Assembly (NCBI RefSeq): GCF_016107525.1
Contig: NZ_JABASR010000002.1
Span: forward strand, 186,001 to 250,000
From: Psychrobacter aquimaris
GTDB taxonomy: Bacteria > Pseudomonadota > Gammaproteobacteria > Pseudomonadales > Moraxellaceae
DNA length: 64,000 nucleotides
Reading direction: 5' to 3'
The notes under the pieces were generated by a model. It had not been told where the DNA came from, did not search any database, and saw only the letters and a list, made by a program, of their open reading frames with translations. The position numbers and the translations under genes are program-made. Positions within the stretch are counted from its first letter, which is position 1; every line of letters begins with the position of its first letter. Below are positions 46,501-54,910 of this stretch, piece after piece.

Positions 46501-48357
46501 AATGGGATGCTACTCTCAACCCATACCCAGCTGGTTGCCGCATTTAACCATCTACATATCTTTATCGATCCTAATCCGGATGCTGCCACTTCATACGCTG
46601 AACGTGCCCGCTTATTTGATATGCCATGTTCGACGTGGGATGACTATGAAAAATCGCTCATCAGCCAAGGAGGTGGGGTATTCTCCCGCCAAGATAAGAG
46701 CATCACGCTCAGTGCCGAGATGAAACAGCGTTTTGATATCGCTGAAGATAGCCTTGCACCTAATGAGTTAATCAGTGCGCTGTTAAAATCGCCTGTTGAT
46801 CTTATTTGGAATGGTGGTATTGGTACTTACGTGAAAAGCGTGAATGAGAGTCATGCTGACGTCGGTGACCGTGCCAATGACGCAGTACGGGTCAACGGTA
46901 ATGAGCTACGTACGGCTATCGTTGGTGAAGGTGGTAACTTAGGCTTTACCCAGCAAGGGCGTATCGAATATGCACAAACGGGTGGTCGCATTTATACCGA
47001 TGCTATCGATAACTCAGGCGGCGTAAATTGCTCAGATCATGAAGTGAATATCAAAATCTTACTTGGCAAAGTAGTCGAGCAAGGCGATATGACCTTAAAG
47101 CAGCGTAATGAGTTGCTTGAGAGTATGACCGATAATGTGGCAGAGCTGGTATTGCGCCAAAACTATCTGCAACCACAAGCCATTGAGCTTAGCCACATTC
47201 GTGCAGCGGCTAACTTAAGTGATCATCAGCGCTTCATTCAGATGTTAGAAGGTGAAGGACGTCTTGATCGGGCGATTGAATATCTGCCATCAGATGAAGA
47301 AATTGCCAAACGTCAAAAATCAGATACTGGCTTGACCAACCCTGAGCTGGCAGTTGTCATGGCTTATGGCAAAATGTGGGTGTATGACAACTTATTATCA
47401 TCAGACTTGCCAGATGATGCGTACTTTATCAATGAGCTGCGCAAGTACTTCCCTGATGAGCTGGCTACGCGGTTCTTTGATGAGATGACAGAACACCGCT
47501 TACATCGCGAAATTATCAGCACGTATTTGACCAATAGCGTGGTCAATCGTTTAGGCATTGAAGCACTGTTCCGTCTTTATGAGGAAACAGACCAATCGCT
47601 GGCGACCATCGTGCGTGGTTATGCGATTAGCCGTGATGTCTTCAATGTATCAAAAGCTTGGAAAACACTTGAAGCGCTGGACAATCAAGTCGATGCCAAA
47701 TTACTGCTAAATCTTGAACTACGTCTACGTGACGCGCTTGAGCATGGTGTGGTTTGGTTTATCAATGCCTTTGGTCAAGACTTGCAAGTCGCTGACATGA
47801 TCAGTCGCTTTAGCGATAGTGTTGAGAAATTAACCAAATCAGGTGGCTTTATTGAGCAACAATTTGCAGAATACTTGCAAGAAGACACAACTAGCCTGAT
47901 GCAAAATGATTTGTCTAATAGTGATGCCGCATTGTTTGCGATGCTGCCTTATCATGTCGATGCACTTGATGCCGCACTGCTCGCTGAGCAATATGAGCGT
48001 CCTGTTGATGAGATTGCAACGTTGTACTTTGATGCCTATCACGTCTTGCAGTTAGATTGGATGATGGACAATATCGCCACTTTACCACAGCAAGACTACT
48101 GGGATCGCCGCGCGCGCCATGCGTTGATGAATGAGCTGTCACGTAGTCTACGTCTACTGATGGATGCCATATTATCTAAACCAGATGCGAAGCAAGCATT
48201 TGGTGAATGGCGTTCACGTCACTTAGATCATTTGGAGTCAGTCACCACAGAGATGAGCAAGTTAGATCAGCTTTATGCTAATGATGCAGACAGTAAAATC
48301 AGTCTGTCTACGCTCTCAGTACTAATGAGTGAGCTAAGCGGTTTAGTGACTAAGTAA
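43510..48357 (+). CDS. gdhB: NAD-specific glutamate dehydrogenase, large (about 180 kDa) type
   Basis: The 1615-residue protein is the GDH180 class that oxidises glutamate to 2-oxoglutarate and ammonium. It has the long N-terminal regulatory region with ACT-like segments. The catalytic block begins near residue 815 (GGLRWSDRMEDFRTEVLGL, then KNAVIVPVGSKGGF), followed by DKGTASFSD and the SGGVNCSDHEVNIK region. A long helical C-terminal domain completes it. The start at 43510 is preferred because AAGG lies nine bases upstream; the ATG at 43501 directly follows that site. Pseudomonads and related genera use it for arginine and glutamate catabolism. The gene symbol is by analogy. Confidence 0.93.
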   Translation: MPNSLSIAKERISQISDIATSYVQKDKSLFDHFIHSYYQPLHAEAAETISNADLAGMALHHFTLLQAYDGSKPQLKVLNPKAEEQHFHSSHTVIQIVAYDRPFLVDTILMSLEAEGIDVHRTYNIIVSVERDDNGHITHIEGAHESATSHLSLIHCEIAYQNDEDLAALQQMLLAKIDTLDTVVGDWKQMRAQLTDIKAELSKKPLPEVFYSQQEIQAFLDWILDDHFIFLGYREYRLEGGQAVEVNSEPADLDLFAIGNSGLGLLRGAEEDKLSESFSQLPKVLKQLLTEPRVLMLSKSSRVSPVHRPVYMDFLGIHKFDDNGKLVGEYRFIGLLTSQAYQLTVQQIPLLREKANKIMAMAELPRDGHAHHKMMHVINTLPRDDLFQASVEELYPIVSGISQLQDKKSLRLFSRIDHYQRFVSCLVYIPRDKFNTELRIKVQNVLKEAYGGTSSGFTTEFNESAHARVHVHVRTVPGQVKDVNTAELEAKLAALMQSWSDSYQKMLLDNVGEQQANALNRRFLNYIPAAYQERFDARTAVEDTKRLAVLTAEQPMIWHLYQSTGDASNQLHLKLYGREQPVILSKVLPILENFGVSVISAQTYEFDLPEQPIWMQEYELTLEHVDTVNMQVVRGQFEDSLKQIWAGHVESDSFNELVLTTNLDTYDVVVLRALSRYMMQAKAPFSSTYIQQTVVKNSDISVALGCLFDARMNPKYSVDERTEKTAQIQQQITAALTDVDSLDEDRILRWYLDLINAMVRTNFYQTDSNGQRKDRLSFKFLAADIPNLPKPKPMFEIFVYSPRVEAVHLRGGKVARGGLRWSDRMEDFRTEVLGLVKAQMVKNAVIVPVGSKGGFIVKTKTMADGRDEFQAEGIACYQAFLRGMLDVTDNIVDGKIVPPANTVRHDEDDPYLVVAADKGTASFSDIANALSTEYDFWLDDAFASGGSVGYDHKAMGITARGGWESVKRHFRMRGMDIQNHDNFTVVGIGDMSGDVFGNGMLLSTHTQLVAAFNHLHIFIDPNPDAATSYAERARLFDMPCSTWDDYEKSLISQGGGVFSRQDKSITLSAEMKQRFDIAEDSLAPNELISALLKSPVDLIWNGGIGTYVKSVNESHADVGDRANDAVRVNGNELRTAIVGEGGNLGFTQQGRIEYAQTGGRIYTDAIDNSGGVNCSDHEVNIKILLGKVVEQGDMTLKQRNELLESMTDNVAELVLRQNYLQPQAIELSHIRAAANLSDHQRFIQMLEGEGRLDRAIEYLPSDEEIAKRQKSDTGLTNPELAVVMAYGKMWVYDNLLSSDLPDDAYFINELRKYFPDELATRFFDEMTEHRLHREIISTYLTNSVVNRLGIEALFRLYEETDQSLATIVRGYAISRDVFNVSKAWKTLEALDNQVDAKLLLNLELRLRDALEHGVVWFINAFGQDLQVADMISRFSDSVEKLTKSGGFIEQQFAEYLQEDTTSLMQNDLSNSDAALFAMLPYHVDALDAALLAEQYERPVDEIATLYFDAYHVLQLDWMMDNIATLPQQDYWDRRARHALMNELSRSLRLLMDAILSKPDAKQAFGEWRSRHLDHLESVTTEMSKLDQLYANDADSKISLSTLSVLMSELSGLVTK

Positions 48358-48396
48358 CTATTCATTGAGTGAAAAACAAGATAAACGTCTTTTCAA

Positions 48397-48432
48397 AAAA
48401 AACCACCGTTATTAGTTAACGGTGGTTTTTTA
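48397..48432. terminator. Bidirectional terminator between gdhB and sbcC
   Basis: An 11-bp stem, AACCACCGTTA and TAACGGTGGTT, with a 5-base loop, has an A-run on one side and T8 on the other. Confidence 0.92.
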
Positions 48433-48478
48433 TTGTCTGGCTAAGCGTGAAAGTTCGACTCTTGATGACCACTTTAAC

Positions 48479-51400
48479 TTACGAGGCTTTTTCATTAGCA
48501 ATATTGACCACTCGGCGACATCCTTGACCACTGATTTGGCTAAAACCACCCGATATTTTTTCAACCTTGATTTGAGTCAAGATGCGATCTTTTAACGCCT
48601 GTACGTGAGAGATAATGCCAATAAGCTTACCTTCTTGTTGTAAGCTCGTTAAAGTGTCGAGCGCAATATCAAGCGACTCCTCATCAAGCGTACCAAACCC
48701 TTCATCCAAAAATAGTGAATCCACGCGAATGTTGTGACTCGCCATCTGCGATAACCCAAGTGCGAGCGCCAAGCTGATAATGAATCCTTCGCCGCCCGAT
48801 AGATTCTTAGTACTGCGAATATCACCGCCTTGATAGTTATCAATCACATTAAGCTCAAGTGGATTGCTGTCATCATGAATGAGCAAATAGCGGTCACTCA
48901 TTTTTTGCAATTGCGTATTAGCATGGCTAATCATGACCTCAAACGTTAAGCCTTGAGCAAAGGTACGATATTTTTTGCCATCAGCAGAACCAATTAACGT
49001 ATGTAGCTGTTGCCAAACTTGTAGTTTTTGTTTTTGTTCATCGATTGCAATCAGCTGTGTAGCTTGTTGCCCTTTTTGGCTGTCGTTATCCTTGAGCTTT
49101 TGGTCAATCGCACCAATTTTTTGACTTAACTCATCGATATCCGTCTGTATTTGATGATGCTTGCCAGCAAGTGTTTCTCGTTCTTCATCTGTCATAGGTG
49201 TGGCAAGTTTTTGCTCTAACGCTTGCTGGGTATTGTCTAACTGCAACTTAGCCTGTTGTAGGGAACTATCAATCGTCAATTTACGTACATGTAATGCTTC
49301 ACGCTTTTCTTTAGGCAGACGCGCACTCAAAAAATCTGCTTCATCGATAAACTTTGACTCTGCGAGTAAGTTAATAAAAATGCTGTCCTGTGTATTCAGG
49401 GTAGTAGTCGCCGACTGTCGCTCTGTGGCTAGCTGTTGCTCTCTAATGTTTAATTGCTCTAAAAATTGCTGTATAGAATCTAGCTGTCTTTGCGCTATGA
49501 TTTGTTTGGCTTTAGCTTCATCAGCAGCGCTGCGTAACTGGTTTTCTTCATGGTCTGTATCTTTATCTGCGAATAGCTCTTTTCTGGCTTTCTTTAATTG
49601 TTCGATATCATCTGTTTTGTTATCAATTAATTTCTCTAATCCTTTGAGTGCTGTCTCATCATTGGCGAGCTGTGCTTGCTTACTCTCAATATTCGCAGTC
49701 AGGCTGCTCAGAGTATTTGTGAGTTGCTGTTGGCGGCTACTTTGCTCATGGTGATATTGCTTTAACTGCTTCAAAGCATTACGTTGTGCCCGCAATTGGT
49801 CAATATGCTCATCATAATCTGCGCTTGCTAATACTGCTTGCTTATGAATACTTTCAATGAGTAGCTTCAGTACGCCTTGAACGTCAGTCGCTTTGAGCGC
49901 TATAGTTAAATGATTCTCGTATTTATCTGTTGGGTACTTACTCACCAAAGATGAAATATTGGTCATCATGGGTATTAGCTCAGAAAAATTAGTGGCAATC
50001 TTATCTTCGACACTTTCAATTTTTTGAGCATTTAGCTTGATATCAGTGGTTAGATTATTAATGTCGCGACTAAGTACCTGTTGCTGCTTTTCATCGACTT
50101 CGATGGCAATACTGAGCGTTGCAGTACTTTCAGCTAGGTTGTCATATTTGACTACTATCGTTTTAAGAGACTGTTTATGCTCAGTTAGTTTATGTTTGAT
50201 CGTGTCTAATAAGGACAAGCCGTGATCAATATTAATATCAGTATCGTTCTTAGTCTGCGCAAGTGGATTGATAATTGCCACAGTCGATTCCGAATAACTA
50301 TTTTCAGTGTTAAATAGCGAGGAAAGGTTAGACTGAATATCAGCGTTTAAGATTTTAGATTGCTGCTGCAAGGTCGCTAACTGCTGCTGTTGATTATTGA
50401 TGGCTTCTTTTTTGGTGGCATGGTCGATATGATGTTTAGATAAAGTCTGCTCAAGATTATCAATAATAGTGTCTAATTCAGCTATGTGCTGCTGAGTTAA
50501 TTGCGCCTTAGTCTGTTTTATTGTAGACGACTGGTTTTGCTCGGCATTGCCTTTGGAATTACTATTGTCTAATAGTGGATGATGTTTACCATAAGGATGC
50601 TCATGTGCGCCGCAAAGCGGGCAGGGCGACCCATCCTCTAGCTCTACTATATAATCTTCAAGCTTAGCGACCTTTTGTAGTAGATGTAAATGCTCTTGCC
50701 TATCTTGTTTTTTGATCTTAGCGTCTTGAATATTTATCTTGCGACTGGCAATCAAACCTTCTAGAGTCTTAAGCTCTTGATTCAGTTTGGGTAACGTTGC
50801 GTTGATGTGTTGGATTTGATTGGTACGCTCAGACAGCTGTTCTAGCTTAATATTGGCTTGCGCAATCTCAGTGCTGATTTGATCGATTTGCTCTTGTTCG
50901 CTACGCATATTAGCAATGGGCTGGTTTTGAATGAGTATTGCTTGTTGCTGTTGTACGTTGGCAAGTTGCTCACGCTGTTGTGTTATTAATAACGTATCAG
51001 CGTCTTGCTGCTTAGATAATTTATCAAAATCAGCTTGTAGCTGGCGAGCTTGATTGCTATAGGTAAGTTTGTCCGCTGTTAGGTTGGCATTATCTTCCAA
51101 CAGCGCCATTAATTGGCGACAGCTGTTATCAAAGTTCTCCATATCTTTATCAAGATCATTTAGCTCTTGGTAATCGTGGAAGTGCTTTTCTATACTGCTA
51201 AGCTGAGCCTTAGTCTTCTGCTCTATTTGTCCATGGCTGGCTATTTCTTGGCGTAATCTTTGCGTATTATTGACTAATGCGTCTTTACGTTGATTATCAT
51301 TGAGTAAAGAATAAGATTGCTGCTTTATATCAGCATCCAATGCACGCGTCTTTGCAATGACAGGCAAGGTGGTCTGGAGGTTGTCCGTGGCTTGCTTTGC

Positions 51401-52420
51401 AATGGTATTGATATTCCCTAAATGGGTTGAAGCTTGTGCCAGTACTTCTTGCTGAGCTGGAATCTTATTAAGCAAATCTTGCTGATCGAGATTCAATCTC
51501 TTGACCGTGTCTCGGCTATAGCTAAGCTCTCGAAATTGGCTGTCAATCTCTAAGGCTTTATTAGCCACTGCTAAGCGCTGCGCTTCTGGAATAAAGGTTT
51601 GCTGTGCCTGCTGCGCCGCTGTAAAATCGGTCTGATAGGTTGAGAGATTTTGCTGTAGCTGCTGAACACTATCCAGCCACTGTAGCTGTTCACTTAGGGT
51701 TTTGAATGTTTGGCGCTGTGTGCTCTGCTGCTGGTTAAGGCTCTCTAAATCAGCTTTCAGTAGCTTTTCGTCTTCAATACTTAATAACGATAAGCTATTC
51801 ACGCCTACCTGTAGCTTGCCAAGTATGTCTTCCTCAAAGCGTTTCTTTTCATGAACGTTTAACGATATCTTGGCATAAATAGCAGTACCCGTTATTTTCT
51901 CTAGAATCGCGGCTCTATCGCCAATATCAGACTTTAAAAATGCCGCAAAACTGCCTTGAGCAAGCATGATGGAGCGGGTAAATTGATTAAAATCCATGCC
52001 TATGAGGTCTTGAATATAGGCGGAAGTTTTGGACTTTTTCTCTTCTAAAATCTTGCCGGTCTTCACCTCGCTAATCTCATGCTTAATCGGTAATAAATTG
52101 CCCTTGGCTTTTTTGTGGGCGCGATGTTGGTACCAGTAGCATTGATAACGCTTGGAATCAATCTCTATAATGACTTCTGCAGAGCATTCGCCCGTACCTT
52201 GGGTCATTATCTCGTTCGTTGAACCAGTGATATCGCCCAGTCTTGGCGTCTGGCTATAGAGTGCTAAGCAAATCGCATCCAATATGGTCGTCTTGCCAGC
52301 ACCCGTTTGCCCAGTAATGGCAAAGATGCCTTCATTAAGAAAAGCAGGATCACTAAAATCAATGTGCCATTCGCCTTTTAAAGAATTCAAATTTTTAAGT
52401 CGTAGTTCAATCAGTCGCAT
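48479..52420 (-). CDS. sbcC: Exonuclease complex ATPase SbcC (Rad50-like)
   Basis: The 1313-residue protein has an SMC/Rad50 layout. The N-terminal Walker A is GQTGAGKT (residues 37-44). Long coiled coils rich in Gln surround the zinc hook C600-P-L-C603, and a C-terminal signature NLSGGEGF and Walker B LFLDEGFGTLDEE complete the ATPase head. With SbcD it opens hairpin and protein-blocked DNA ends. It is longer than the roughly 1050 residues of E. coli SbcC, mainly from extended coils. It lies 112 bases downstream of sbcD on the same strand. Confidence 0.95.
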   Translation of the reverse strand: MRLIELRLKNLNSLKGEWHIDFSDPAFLNEGIFAITGQTGAGKTTILDAICLALYSQTPRLGDITGSTNEIMTQGTGECSAEVIIEIDSKRYQCYWYQHRAHKKAKGNLLPIKHEISEVKTGKILEEKKSKTSAYIQDLIGMDFNQFTRSIMLAQGSFAAFLKSDIGDRAAILEKITGTAIYAKISLNVHEKKRFEEDILGKLQVGVNSLSLLSIEDEKLLKADLESLNQQQSTQRQTFKTLSEQLQWLDSVQQLQQNLSTYQTDFTAAQQAQQTFIPEAQRLAVANKALEIDSQFRELSYSRDTVKRLNLDQQDLLNKIPAQQEVLAQASTHLGNINTIAKQATDNLQTTLPVIAKTRALDADIKQQSYSLLNDNQRKDALVNNTQRLRQEIASHGQIEQKTKAQLSSIEKHFHDYQELNDLDKDMENFDNSCRQLMALLEDNANLTADKLTYSNQARQLQADFDKLSKQQDADTLLITQQREQLANVQQQQAILIQNQPIANMRSEQEQIDQISTEIAQANIKLEQLSERTNQIQHINATLPKLNQELKTLEGLIASRKINIQDAKIKKQDRQEHLHLLQKVAKLEDYIVELEDGSPCPLCGAHEHPYGKHHPLLDNSNSKGNAEQNQSSTIKQTKAQLTQQHIAELDTIIDNLEQTLSKHHIDHATKKEAINNQQQQLATLQQQSKILNADIQSNLSSLFNTENSYSESTVAIINPLAQTKNDTDINIDHGLSLLDTIKHKLTEHKQSLKTIVVKYDNLAESTATLSIAIEVDEKQQQVLSRDINNLTTDIKLNAQKIESVEDKIATNFSELIPMMTNISSLVSKYPTDKYENHLTIALKATDVQGVLKLLIESIHKQAVLASADYDEHIDQLRAQRNALKQLKQYHHEQSSRQQQLTNTLSSLTANIESKQAQLANDETALKGLEKLIDNKTDDIEQLKKARKELFADKDTDHEENQLRSAADEAKAKQIIAQRQLDSIQQFLEQLNIREQQLATERQSATTTLNTQDSIFINLLAESKFIDEADFLSARLPKEKREALHVRKLTIDSSLQQAKLQLDNTQQALEQKLATPMTDEERETLAGKHHQIQTDIDELSQKIGAIDQKLKDNDSQKGQQATQLIAIDEQKQKLQVWQQLHTLIGSADGKKYRTFAQGLTFEVMISHANTQLQKMSDRYLLIHDDSNPLELNVIDNYQGGDIRSTKNLSGGEGFIISLALALGLSQMASHNIRVDSLFLDEGFGTLDEESLDIALDTLTSLQQEGKLIGIISHVQALKDRILTQIKVEKISGGFSQISGQGCRRVVNIANEKAS

Positions 52421-52532
52421 GCGCAGGTCTTATTTTTATAGGTAGTAATAAAAAAGGCAATAAAGGCAATAATGAGAAATGAAACCTTTATTCTAGTTAG
52501 CTTCGATCAAAAGCGTTTATGATTAAATAATA

Positions 52533-54107
52533 CTATTCAGCCTGAGTGTCTTCATGACGTAAGTTATAAACGATTTGATCATAGGCGTCACGTAAAGATG
52601 ATTTTTGCTCATCAGGAATATCATGAGCGATCAAGCAACGATCGAATACTTCTTCCTCATTTAAATCTTGTAGCGTCTCGGAACTTTGTTGTTGATTTAG
52701 GACTTTATTATAGGTACGGGTGTTTTTAATTTTTAACACCTCGCACGGCAAATTATCTACCATCGCTTGGATATGCTCACGTAACTCGCTGATAATCTCC
52801 TCACCCGTATAAATAATTTCTAGCCACACAGACTCTGTTGCGTCAAGAGATTGAATGACTTTATCTATAGCCTGATTAATGCACTCCAAATCACCTGAAA
52901 CTTGTGCTAACTTTTGAAATTTTGGAATAGGGAGGGAGATTACCTGCATCTGCGTCAAATTATCGCGATGCAGTATTTTGTTGGGAGTATCGAGATTGTT
53001 AGGCATTGATTGGTTGTTTTGATCTTGCTGATCAGGGATGTTTTCTATAGCAGCAGTTTTTGTCACTTCATCATTTTCTAATGGCTCGTCAAAGCCAAAC
53101 AAGTCATCCATAAATTCAGTCGCTTGACAGGCTACTTTTTTAGTAGCTTTTTCTACTGATTTTTCAATCGTGGTAACCGTATTGGCAAGCTGCTGCATAG
53201 TGCTTTCAGCTGTACTATTTGATGCCAATTCTTGATTGCTAACATCATTTTCTATTTCACCAAACTGCACCAGCAAAACTTGCTTTTGTTGCTTAGCCTC
53301 GCCAAAACCCATCGCGATAGGCGAGCCTGAATAGCGAATGGTTTCACGCCCACCGACACGCTGCGGCACGTGCAAATGCCCAAGTGCGACATAGTCAAAA
53401 CTTTCATCGAACATGTCAGCAGAGATTTTGCCGAGTGAGCCGACATAAAGCTCGCGAACACCATCATCATCCGTGGTAGTGCCGCCAGCCGCAAATAGAT
53501 GCCCTGTAGCAATGATAGGAATATGCCGTTGATACGTTTCGATTAATTCAGTTTGTTTGGCTTTTGCAATATCTGCAACGTCATCGTAGTGTGCGCAGAT
53601 ACCAGCGATGACATTAGCGTCTTTGCTTTGAGCTGACTCGCCAGCCTGACTGCCACGTACGTCACGATCACGCAAATAGGGGACAGCCGCAATAATGCAA
53701 TGTGGTGTGCCGTCTGTATCATCTAATACCAAAACTTCATCATTCAAGTCTTCACAAGCCGTACCAATAACATGGACATTGAGAAACTTCAGCACCTTGC
53801 TTGGTGCATCTAAAAATGTCGGGGAATCGTGGTTGCCAGCGACGATAACGATATGTTGACAGCATGATTTTGAAACTTTTCCTAAAAATTCATAATATAG
53901 CGCTTGAGCTCTATTGCTTGGGGTCATGGTGTCAAAGATATCACCAGCAACGATTAATATATCCACTTTCTGCAAGCTAATGGCATCTTGCAACCAACCT
54001 AAAAATGCTTCAAATTCATCATAACGCATGCGTCCATAAAGCCTGCGTCCCAAATGCCAGTCGGAGGTATGGAGGATAGTGAGAGGTTTGGTAACGGATA
54101 CAGGCAT
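52533..54107 (-). CDS. sbcD: Exonuclease complex nuclease SbcD (Mre11-like) with linker insertion
   Basis: The 524-residue protein has the Mre11 phosphoesterase motifs D16-W-H18, G55-D56-I-F-D59, G91-N92-H93-D94, GHLF and GHLH. E. coli SbcD has about 400 residues. Here an acidic, Gln/Asn/Thr-rich insertion of roughly 100 residues (about 285-385) precedes the capping domain. The insertion contains FMDDLFGFDE near residue 335, which resembles a short protein-binding motif. It precedes sbcC in the same direction, with an AT-rich 277-base spacer upstream. Confidence 0.93.
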   Translation of the reverse strand: MPVSVTKPLTILHTSDWHLGRRLYGRMRYDEFEAFLGWLQDAISLQKVDILIVAGDIFDTMTPSNRAQALYYEFLGKVSKSCCQHIVIVAGNHDSPTFLDAPSKVLKFLNVHVIGTACEDLNDEVLVLDDTDGTPHCIIAAVPYLRDRDVRGSQAGESAQSKDANVIAGICAHYDDVADIAKAKQTELIETYQRHIPIIATGHLFAAGGTTTDDDGVRELYVGSLGKISADMFDESFDYVALGHLHVPQRVGGRETIRYSGSPIAMGFGEAKQQKQVLLVQFGEIENDVSNQELASNSTAESTMQQLANTVTTIEKSVEKATKKVACQATEFMDDLFGFDEPLENDEVTKTAAIENIPDQQDQNNQSMPNNLDTPNKILHRDNLTQMQVISLPIPKFQKLAQVSGDLECINQAIDKVIQSLDATESVWLEIIYTGEEIISELREHIQAMVDNLPCEVLKIKNTRTYNKVLNQQQSSETLQDLNEEEVFDRCLIAHDIPDEQKSSLRDAYDQIVYNLRHEDTQAE

Positions 54108-54384
54108 AATTGAACTTCATAATGAATAAAAGACAGCGATTATTCTAGCAAGAATTGGTGGGTTTTGCTTTGCTATAAACTTACTAGTAAAGCAAAGTAG
54201 ATAAGAATGAGTAGTGACATTTAGCCATAATTTAAATAAGAATAACTTAAAGCATGATAATTTTTTTTAATGACTTATATTGCTTATAGCAGAAATGACT
54301 AGTACGAAAATCACACAGCATTACTTAGTATGCAAATGTATTAACAAGGCATTCATCAGTAATATATAGATTATCAACAAGGGT

Positions 54385-54810
54385 ATGTTATGTCGTTTAT
54401 CAGATAAAGCTAATTTTGCTCAGAAAAATGCCCATCAAATGCAGAAATTAACTATAGGTGATTATGTTGAAGTGATGGGAGAGCAATCGACATCACAATC
54501 AGGCTTAGTTAGTAAGCACCAAATTACTGTCCATGCAATGCCTTATGTTTTACGTAAAATCATCATCGCTGACCATCAAGTAGACTGTGTCGGTGTTGCG
54601 CCGCAATCATGCTTACTAACTAAGCCTGCTGAACAAGCCAGCGCAGACTGGGAGTATCGATATAGCGGTATAGAAGGTTTTGATTTTGAACCTAATTATG
54701 AATACATTTTGCTCATTAAAAATACACCTATTAGCAATTCGCCTGCTGACGCATCATCAATTCATAGCACGCTAATAAAAGTCATTGAGAAACAAAAGAC
54801 CAAATCTTAA
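54385..54810 (+). CDS. DUF4377 domain protein
   Basis: The 141-residue protein carries the DUF4377 pattern: VDCVGVAPQSCLLTK with two cysteines, then WEYRYSGIEGFDFEPNYEY and NSPADASSIHSTLIKV. Many family members are periplasmic or lipoproteins and some are fused to META (HslJ-like) domains. Here no signal peptide is visible, so either the start is misplaced or it is cytosolic. AAGGG lies only two bases before the ATG, which is a poor site. Function is unknown. Confidence 0.72.
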   Translation: MLCRLSDKANFAQKNAHQMQKLTIGDYVEVMGEQSTSQSGLVSKHQITVHAMPYVLRKIIIADHQVDCVGVAPQSCLLTKPAEQASADWEYRYSGIEGFDFEPNYEYILLIKNTPISNSPADASSIHSTLIKVIEKQKTKS

Positions 54811-54856
54811 TTATTAAAAACGAACAGCTCATAAAAGATCAATAGCGTTAAATACA

Positions 54857-54889
54857 AAAACCTACCAGCAATTAAGGGTAGGTTTTTTT
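54857..54889 (+). terminator. Intrinsic terminator after the DUF4377 gene
   Basis: AAAACCTACC pairs perfectly with GGTAGGTTTT over a 10-base loop and ends in T7. It also lies just past the end of the convergent cysG. Confidence 0.9.
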
Positions 54890-54910
54890 GTGCGAGTTAA
54901 AAGCCTTGAT

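Noticed and set aside
49161-49754. 197-codon frame opposite sbcC
   Set aside because: It is a Ser/Cys/Leu-rich antisense shadow of the Gln-rich coiled coil of sbcC, without start signals.
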